DNA from: Prosthecomicrobium pneumaticum
Lineage (GTDB): Bacteria > Pseudomonadota > Alphaproteobacteria > Rhizobiales > Kaistiaceae
Assembly (NCBI RefSeq): GCF_014199915.1
Contig: NZ_JACHOO010000008.1
Coordinates: 1 to 64,000, forward strand
Direction: 5' to 3'
DNA length: 64,000 nt
Of the stretch, positions 58,675 to 64,000 are shown piece after piece. A program made the translations under genes and the position numbers. The notes beneath the pieces are model-generated. The model saw only the letters and a list, made by a program, of their open reading frames with translations, did no database searches and had not been told where the DNA came from. The number at the start of each line of letters is the position of its first letter. The stretch's first letter is position 1.

Positions 58675-60179
58675 CGGCGGTGGTGGCGGCAGCCGGCATC
58701 GAGAAGCGCTTCGGCGCGACGCGGGCGCTCGCCGGCGCCGACCTCGCGATCGAGCGGGGCGAGATCGTCGCGCTGATGGGCGCGAACGGCGCGGGCAAGT
58801 CGACCCTCGTCAAGATCCTCTCCGGCTCGCTCGCCCCCGATGCCGGCACGATCACCCTCGACGGCAGGCCCGTCGCCTTCGCCGCCCCGCGCGAGGCGAA
58901 GCGGGCCGGCATCGCGACCGTCCATCAGGCGACCGAGCAGGCGGGCGCCGCCGGCCTGACGGTCGCCGAGAACCTCCTCCTCGACGAGCTCTGCGCGCCG
59001 GGCGGCCGGCTCTTCACGAGCCCCGGCGCGATCCGCCGCCGGGCCGCGGCGATCGCCGCCACGATCGGCCTCGACCTGCCGCTCGACCGCGACTTCGCGG
59101 ACCTGCGGCCCGCCGAGCGGCAGCTGATCGCGATCGCCCGCGCCGTCGCCGCCAAGGCCGCGGTGCTGATCCTCGACGAGCCGACGTCGAGCCTCGCGGC
59201 CGGCGAGGCGGAGCGGCTGTTCGCCATCCTGGGACGGCTGCGCGAGGCGGGCATCGCCATCCTCTACATCTCGCACCGGCTCGGCGACCTCGCGGCGATC
59301 GCCGACCGGGCCGTCGTGCTGCGCGGCGGGGTGGCGGTCGGCGAATTCCGCCGGCCGATCGATTTCCGCGCTGCGGTCGCCGCGATGATCGGCCGGCCCT
59401 TCGAGGCGCCGGCGCGCGCCGACGCCACGCTGCGGCGGCCGGTGGTGCTCTCGGCCCGCGACGTGGTGCTCGTTCCCGGCGCCCGCCCCTTCCATCTGAC
59501 GCTGCGCCTCGGCGAGGTCGTGGCGATCACCGGCGCGCTCGGCTCGGGCAAGAGCCGGCTGCTCTCGACGCTCTACGGTCTCGCCCGGCCGGTCTCCGGC
59601 ACGGTGGCGCTCGACGGCCGAAGCTGGGCGCCGGGCCGGCCGTCCGAGGCGATCGCCGGCGGGGTGTTCATGGTCGCCGAGGACCGCCGGCGCTCCTCTC
59701 TCCTGCCGCCCGAAATCCCCGGCGCGACGATCGCCGGCACGATCGCCTTCCCCCATCTCGGCCGCTGGTTCCCGCTCGGCGTCCTCCGCCCGGCGCGCGA
59801 GCGGCGCGCCGCGGTCGAGGCGATCGCCCGGCTCGGCATCAAGGCGCGCGGTCCCGACGACACGCTCGACCAGCTCTCGGGCGGCAATCAGCAGAAGGTG
59901 GTGCTCGCCCGCTGGCAGGCCGAGCCCTCTCGCCTGCTCCTGCTCGACGAGCCGTTCCAGGGCGTCGATGTCGGCGCGCGGGCCGATCTCATCACGGCGA
60001 TCCGCGGGTCGGGCACCACGACGCTGATCGCCACCAGCGACGCCGAGGAGGCGCTCGAGGTCGCCGACCGCATTCTCGTGATGCGCGACCACACCCTGTT
60101 CGAGACCGAGGCCGAGGACGCCGCGCTGATCGCGGCGGTCGGCGAAGTGGAGCGCGCCGAGGGCGCGGCGTCAGCATGA
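58671..60179 (+). CDS. Sugar ABC transporter ATPase with two ABC domains
   Basis: A 502-residue RbsA/XylG-type double ATPase. First domain: Walker A GANGAGKST (37-45), a signature region reading LRPAERQLIAIARA instead of LSxGQ, and Walker B VLILDEPTSSLA. Second domain: Walker A GALGSGKSR (about 285-293), signature LSGGNQQKVVLARW and Walker B LLLLDEPFQGVDVGARAD. In this family the first signature and the second Walker A are commonly altered, so it should be active with one competent site. Coupled by four-base overlaps to both neighbours. Confidence 0.94.
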   Translation: MTAVVAAAGIEKRFGATRALAGADLAIERGEIVALMGANGAGKSTLVKILSGSLAPDAGTITLDGRPVAFAAPREAKRAGIATVHQATEQAGAAGLTVAENLLLDELCAPGGRLFTSPGAIRRRAAAIAATIGLDLPLDRDFADLRPAERQLIAIARAVAAKAAVLILDEPTSSLAAGEAERLFAILGRLREAGIAILYISHRLGDLAAIADRAVVLRGGVAVGEFRRPIDFRAAVAAMIGRPFEAPARADATLRRPVVLSARDVVLVPGARPFHLTLRLGEVVAITGALGSGKSRLLSTLYGLARPVSGTVALDGRSWAPGRPSEAIAGGVFMVAEDRRRSSLLPPEIPGATIAGTIAFPHLGRWFPLGVLRPARERRAAVEAIARLGIKARGPDDTLDQLSGGNQQKVVLARWQAEPSRLLLLDEPFQGVDVGARADLITAIRGSGTTTLIATSDAEEALEVADRILVMRDHTLFETEAEDAALIAAVGEVERAEGAASA

Positions 60180-61189
60180 CCGACATCCCCGCCCCGGCCG
60201 TCCCGCGCCGCGACCGCGCCGCGCTCGTCCGCCGCTATGCGCTCGTCGCCCTCCTCGTCGTGCTCGTCGTCGGCTTCCGGCTCGCCGAGCCGGCCTTCCT
60301 GTCGACCAACAATTTCTTCTCGATCCTGCAGGCGGTGTCGGTCGTCGCGATTCTCGGCGTCGGCGTGACGGTGACCCTGTCGGCCGGCGGCTTCGATCTT
60401 TCGGTCGGCTCCGTCGCCGCCTCCTCGGTGATGGCGGCGAGCTATGCCATGGTGGTCTGGCAGCTCGGCGCGGGCGAGACGATCGGCCTCGTGCTCGCGC
60501 TCGGCGCCGCGATCGGTCTTGCGAACGGTCTGCTGATCGTCCGCCTCGGCATTCCGGACCTTCTCGCCACGCTCGCCATGATGTTCCTGCTCGCCGGCCT
60601 GCAATTGATCCCGACCGGCGGCCGGTCGATCTCGGCCGGCATGATCCTGCCCGACGGCTCGACCGCCGCCGGCGCCTACGACCCGGCCTTCTTCGTGCTC
60701 GGCCGGTTGCGCCTCTTCGACGTCGTGCCGGTGCCGGTCGTCGTCATGGCGGCGGTGGCGCTCGTCTTCTGGTTCCTGATGGAGCGGACGCGCTTCGGCC
60801 GGGTGTTCTATGCGATCGGCGGCAACGAGACGGCCGCTCACCTCGCCGGCGCGCCGACCAGGGCCTACCGCCTCGCCGCCTATATGCTGTCGGGTTCGCT
60901 CGCCGCGCTCGGCGGCCTGATCGTCGCCGCGCGCGTCGGCCGGGGCGACGTCTCCTCCGGCGCCTCGCTGCTCCTCGATTCGGTCGCCGCCGCGCTGATC
61001 GGCTTCGCCGTGCTCGACGCGCGCCGCGCCAACGTGCTCGGCACGGTGATCGGCGCGATCTTCGTCGGCGTGCTGCTCAACGGGCTGACCATGCTCAACG
61101 CGCCCTATTACACACAGGATTTCGTCAAGGGCGCGGTGCTCGTCGGCGCCCTCGCCCTCACATTCGGTCTGGGCAGGAAGGCGCGATAG
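60176..61189 (+). CDS. Sugar ABC transporter permease (RbsC type)
   Basis: A 337-residue BPD_transp_2 permease with eight to ten hydrophobic segments. Typical marks: GVTVTLSAGGFDLSVGSVAA near 60-80, GLLIVRLGIPDLLATLAMMF, RVFYAIGGNETAAHLAGAPT (the contact loop for the ATPase) and GSLAALGGLIVAARVGRGD. It ends LTFGLGRKAR. Last gene of the operon; about 95 bases later the repeat mosaic begins. No kinase or isomerase gene accompanies it, so the substrate is not evident. Confidence 0.93.
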   Translation: MTDIPAPAVPRRDRAALVRRYALVALLVVLVVGFRLAEPAFLSTNNFFSILQAVSVVAILGVGVTVTLSAGGFDLSVGSVAASSVMAASYAMVVWQLGAGETIGLVLALGAAIGLANGLLIVRLGIPDLLATLAMMFLLAGLQLIPTGGRSISAGMILPDGSTAAGAYDPAFFVLGRLRLFDVVPVPVVVMAAVALVFWFLMERTRFGRVFYAIGGNETAAHLAGAPTRAYRLAAYMLSGSLAALGGLIVAARVGRGDVSSGASLLLDSVAAALIGFAVLDARRANVLGTVIGAIFVGVLLNGLTMLNAPYYTQDFVKGAVLVGALALTFGLGRKAR

Positions 61190-61285
61190 GGACGTTCTCG
61201 CGGCGAGGACAGGCGGGCCGGGCCCGGCTTCCCTCCCCTTAGGGCGGAGGGCCAGGGTGGGGGCGGCCGGGAGCGGCGCTCGGGC

Positions 61286-61504
61286 CGCCCCGCGCCACGA
61301 TTATGGACCCCGGCACGGAGGCCGGGGTGACGGGGGTTCTCGAAGAAGCCGAGGGCTCTGCATCCTCGAACCGTCCGTCCGCCGCTCTCGGAACACCCCC
61401 CTCCACCCGTCATGCCGGCCTTCGTGCCGGCATCCATGATCGTGACGGCCGGCGTCCTCGGTGGCCCCCGTCCACCCGTCCTTCCCGCGAAGGCGGGAAT
61501 CCAT
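61286..61504. repeat. 219-bp direct repeat, copy 1
   Basis: It matches 61634-61852 at an offset of 348 bases with about half a dozen differences. Inside, a unit CACGATTATGGACCCCGGCA (start 61296) faces an inverted relative that ends CATCCATGATCGTG (start about 61414), so each copy is itself a large imperfect inverted repeat. Confidence 0.8.
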
Positions 61505-61633
61505 GAAACCGACTACCGCTCGGCGGGATGGATCCTCGCCTTCGCGAGGATGACGGGTGGAGCCGGTGCGCGGGATCGTTCCCGGATCGACGCCCGCGGT
61601 GACGGGCGTATGGAATGGAGCTGATGCACCCTT

Positions 61634-61852
61634 CGCCCCGCGCCACGATTATGGACCCCGGCACGGAGGCCGGGGTGACGGGGGTTCTTGAAGAAGCCGA
61701 GCGCTCTGCATCCTCGAACCGTCCGTCCGCCGCTCTCGGAACACCCCCCTCCACCCGTCATGCCGGCCTCCGTGCCGGCATCCATAATCGTGACGGCCGG
61801 CGTCCTCGGTGGCTCCTGTCCACCCGTCCTTCCCGCGAAGGCGGGAATCCAT
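61634..61852. repeat. 219-bp direct repeat, copy 2
   Basis: Second copy of the 219-bp unit. Differences from copy 1 include TTCTTGAAG for TTCTCGAAG, GAGCGC for GAGGGC and CCATAATCG for CCATGATCG; the last makes the inner inverted repeat more perfect (CACGATTATGGA against TCCATAATCGTG). Confidence 0.8.
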
Positions 61853-61973
61853 CACGCCGCATGCCGCCCGGACGTGAGAGAGGTTGCTCGGCTTGATGGG
61901 TCCCGGGTCCCGGCGGCGCCTCGCCCGGGATGACGGGTATAGGGGTCGGCGCGGTGTGCACCTCGCCCGGCGG

Positions 61974-62022
61974 CACGATTATGGACCCCGGCACGGAGGC
62001 CGGGGTGACGGGTGTTCTCGTG
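61974..62022. repeat. Partial third copy of the repeat
   Basis: CACGATTATGGACCCCGGCA and the following 29 bases match the left end of the 219-bp unit; similarity stops after GTTCTCG. Confidence 0.75.
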
Positions 62023-62065
62023 GGAGGCGAGCCTCCGGCTGCGGCGTATTCACCCCCCACCCCGA

Positions 62066-62088
62066 CCCTCCCCCACAAAGGGGGAGGG
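62066..62088. terminator. Palindrome downstream of thrS
   Basis: CCCTCCCCC (62066-62074) and GGGGGAGGG (62080-62088) form a perfect 9-bp stem with an ACAAA loop, 38 bases beyond the thrS stop. Confidence 0.55.
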
Positions 62089-62125
62089 AGGCGGCCGATG
62101 CCGGCCGTCGCGCATCCTTTTTCCC

Positions 62126-64000
62126 TTATGCGGCCTTGGCTTGCGCCAGACGCTTCAGGTCGGGTGGCAGGGCTTCGTCGACGAGGGCGGCGAGCGCGTC
62201 GGCGAGCGGGAGGGCCTGCTGCGCCTGCGAGCCGAGCCGGCGGATGTTGACCGTCTGCTCCTCCGCCTCGCGCTTGCCGCAGACGAGGATCACCGGGGCC
62301 TTGGCGAGCGAGTGCTCGCGGACCTTGTAGTTGATCTTCTCGTTCCTGAGGTCGAGATCGACGCGCAGGCCCGCCTCCCGCAGCCGGTCGACCACCTTGA
62401 CGGCATAATCGTCGGCCTCGGAGGTGATCGTCGCGACCACCGCCTGGACGGGCGCCAGCCAGAGCGGGAAATGGCCGGCATAGTTCTCGATCAGGATGCC
62501 GAGGAAACGCTCCATCGAGCCGCAGATGGCGCGATGGATCATCACCGGGGTCTTCTTCTGGCCGTCGGCGTCGACATAGAAGGCGCCGAAGCGTTCCGGC
62601 AGGTTGAAATCGACCTGGGTGGTGCCGCACTGCCAGTCGCGGCCGATCGCGTCGCGCAGCACATACTCGAATTTCGGCCCGTAGAAGGCGCCCTCGCCCG
62701 GATTGATGCCGGTCTTGATCCGCCCGCCCGAACGCGCCTCGATCTCGCCGAGCACATAGGTCATCACCTCCTCGGCGTGATCCCACAGCGCGTCCGAGCC
62801 GACCCGCTTCTCCGGCCGGGTCGAGAGCTTGACGACGATCTCCTCGAAGCCGAAATCGGCATAGGTCGAGAGGATCAGATCGTTGATCTTCAGGCATTCC
62901 TCCGCCATCTGCTCTTCGGTGCAGAAGATGTGCGCGTCGTCCTGCGTGAAGCCGCGCACCCGCATCAGCCCGTGCATGGCGCCGGACGGCTCGTAGCGGT
63001 GCACCGCGCCGAACTCGGCGAGCCGGAGCGGCAGGTCGCGATAGCTCTTCAGCCCGTGCTTGAAGATCTGCACATGGCCGGGGCAGTTCATCGGCTTCAG
63101 CGCGAAGACGCGCTCGTCCTCGGTGTCGTCGCCGGCCGAGCGCACCGCGAACATGCTCTCGCGATACCAGCCCCAGTGGCCGGAGGTCTCCCACAGCGAC
63201 TTGTCGAGCACCTGCGGCGCGTTGACCTCGTCATAGCCGAGCCGCCTCAGGCGGCGGCGCATATAGGCGACGATCTCCTGGAAGGCCGACCAGCCCTTCG
63301 GATGCCAGAAGACGACGCCCGGTCCCTCCTCCTGGAAGTGGAACAGGTCCATCTCGCGGCCGAGCTTCCTGTGGTCGCGCTTCTCGGCCTCCTCGAGCAT
63401 ATGGAGATACGCGTCGAGCTCGGCCTGGTCCTTCCAGGCGGTGCCGTAGATGCGGGTCAGCATCGGATTGGCGGCATCGCCGCGCCAATAGGCGCCGGCG
63501 ACCTTCATCAGCTTGAAGGCGGTGCCGATCTGGCCGGTCGAGGCCATGTGCGGACCGCGGCAGAGATCGAACCACTGGCCCTGCCTGTAGATCCGGATCG
63601 ACTGGTCGGCCGGGATCGCATCGACCAGCTCGACCTTGAACGCCTCGCCCTTGGCGGCGAAGACCTGCTTCGCCTCGTCGCGCGACCAGATCTCCTTCGT
63701 GAAGGTGGCGTTGCGGCCGATGATCTCGCGCATCTTCGCCTCGATCTTCGGCAGATCGTCGGGGGTGAAGGGCGTCTCGCGGTAGAAATCGTAATAGAAG
63801 CCGTTCTCGATCACCGGGCCGATGGTCACCTGGGTGCCGGGAAAGAGCTCCTGCACCGCCTCGGCCATGACATGGGCGGCGTCGTGACGGATCAGCTCGA
63901 GCGCGCGGGGATCGTCGCGGGTGACGATCTCGATCTTCGCATCCGCGGTGATCGGGTCGGACAGGTCGGCGAGCCTGCCGTCGAGCGCCATCGCCACCGC
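62126..64000 (-). CDS. thrS: Threonyl-tRNA synthetase (partial, first residues beyond window)
   Basis: The frame runs to the right edge, giving 624 residues. The visible N-terminus ([17 protein letters not shown]) is the end of the TGS domain, so roughly 40-50 residues are missing. Then follow the editing domain ([20 protein letters not shown], with the zinc-like His set, and [20 protein letters not shown]), the class II catalytic core (motif 2 region [20 protein letters not shown], and [20 protein letters not shown] with the zinc Cys), motif 3 ([19 protein letters not shown]) and the anticodon-binding domain ([16 protein letters not shown] to the end). It charges tRNA-Thr. Confidence 0.97.
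   Translation of the reverse strand, partial: AVAMALDGRLADLSDPITADAKIEIVTRDDPRALELIRHDAAHVMAEAVQELFPGTQVTIGPVIENGFYYDFYRETPFTPDDLPKIEAKMREIIGRNATFTKEIWSRDEAKQVFAAKGEAFKVELVDAIPADQSIRIYRQGQWFDLCRGPHMASTGQIGTAFKLMKVAGAYWRGDAANPMLTRIYGTAWKDQAELDAYLHMLEEAEKRDHRKLGREMDLFHFQEEGPGVVFWHPKGWSAFQEIVAYMRRRLRRLGYDEVNAPQVLDKSLWETSGHWGWYRESMFAVRSAGDDTEDERVFALKPMNCPGHVQIFKHGLKSYRDLPLRLAEFGAVHRYEPSGAMHGLMRVRGFTQDDAHIFCTEEQMAEECLKINDLILSTYADFGFEEIVVKLSTRPEKRVGSDALWDHAEEVMTYVLGEIEARSGGRIKTGINPGEGAFYGPKFEYVLRDAIGRDWQCGTTQVDFNLPERFGAFYVDADGQKKTPVMIHRAICGSMERFLGILIENYAGHFPLWLAPVQAVVATITSEADDYAVKVVDRLREAGLRVDLDLRNEKINYKVREHSLAKAPVILVCGKREAEEQTVNIRRLGSQAQQALPLADALAALVDEALPPDLKRLAQAKAA

Larger units (their letters stand above)
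61190..62125. repeat. Gene-free mosaic of palindromic intergenic repeats
   Basis: This 936-base stretch holds two near-identical direct copies of a 219-bp unit, a short third piece, and nested palindromes such as CCCGCGAAGGCGGG and TCCTCGCCTTCGCGAGGA. Open frames here encode the well-known spurious peptides of such repeats and are not genes. Confidence 0.8.

Noticed and set aside
61285-62000. Short frames in the repeat mosaic giving peptides such as MDAGTEAGMTGGG and MDSRLRGKDG
   Set aside because: These are well-known spurious translations of intergenic palindromic repeats.

Overview
The window is a high-GC stretch of an alphaproteobacterial chromosome, most likely from the order Hyphomicrobiales (Rhizobiales). 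Support comes from a CcrM-type GANTC methyltransferase (42324-43478), a canonical TTAA-N7-TTAA CtrA site (15775-15789), an EcfG-type stress promoter (30815-30841), a perfect FNR/FixK anaerobox (12953-12966), a degP/response regulator/kinase block, and the abundance of sugar ABC transport and C1/glycogen genes. The genus cannot be fixed from sequence alone. No rRNA, tRNA or CRISPR array was seen.

Positions 1 to about 6.4 kb are the integrase end of a mobile element that runs off the left edge. Every gene points left and nearly all overlap by four bases: tyrosine integrase, a partner ORF, AlpA, a run of small helical proteins, a DUF6074-like protein, a winged-helix replication-like protein carrying GTCCC-N6-GGGAC iterons in its own 3' end, a DUF3102-like coiled coil, two small ORFs, and the start of an HK97-type major capsid gene. 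The short path from integrase through AlpA and replication gene to capsid recalls capsid-forming phage satellites more than a complete prophage.

From 6.6 to 20 kb lie an HxlR/SDR pair, a large autotransporter, a TIGR03032 protein, a 33-residue membrane protein behind the FNR box, a DeoR regulator, a HIT protein, a DMT exporter, a secreted Gly/Asn-rich protein behind the CtrA site, FolD-PurU (formyl-THF metabolism), NAD kinase and a nitroreductase. From 20 to 27 kb is methionine salvage (mtnB-mtnD forward, mtnA and mtnC reverse) with a possible last-step aminotransferase and an orphan sugar-type binding protein. From 27 to 37 kb are a PHP-UvrD fusion helicase, a BON protein, an SDR, glgA-glgX and a group of small stress-type proteins. 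From 37 to 47 kb are a LysR/NAD-epimerase pair, an unusual pyruvate-kinase-like protein without C-terminal domain, mutY, a HAD phosphatase, ccrM, a two-component system and DegP.

Two catabolic or transport clusters fill 47.5-61.2 kb. The first (GntR regulator, ABC binding protein and two permeases without an ATPase, enolase-superfamily dehydratase, RraA-type aldolase, iron-containing alcohol dehydrogenase) looks like a sugar-acid pathway that cleaves its intermediate with an RraA-fold aldolase. The second (binding protein, terminator, LVIVD-repeat protein, double ATPase, permease) is a ribose-type importer; its binding protein is a close paralogue of the orphan one beside the methionine-salvage genes. 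A mosaic of palindromic repeats (61.2-62.1 kb) separates it from thrS, which runs off the right edge.
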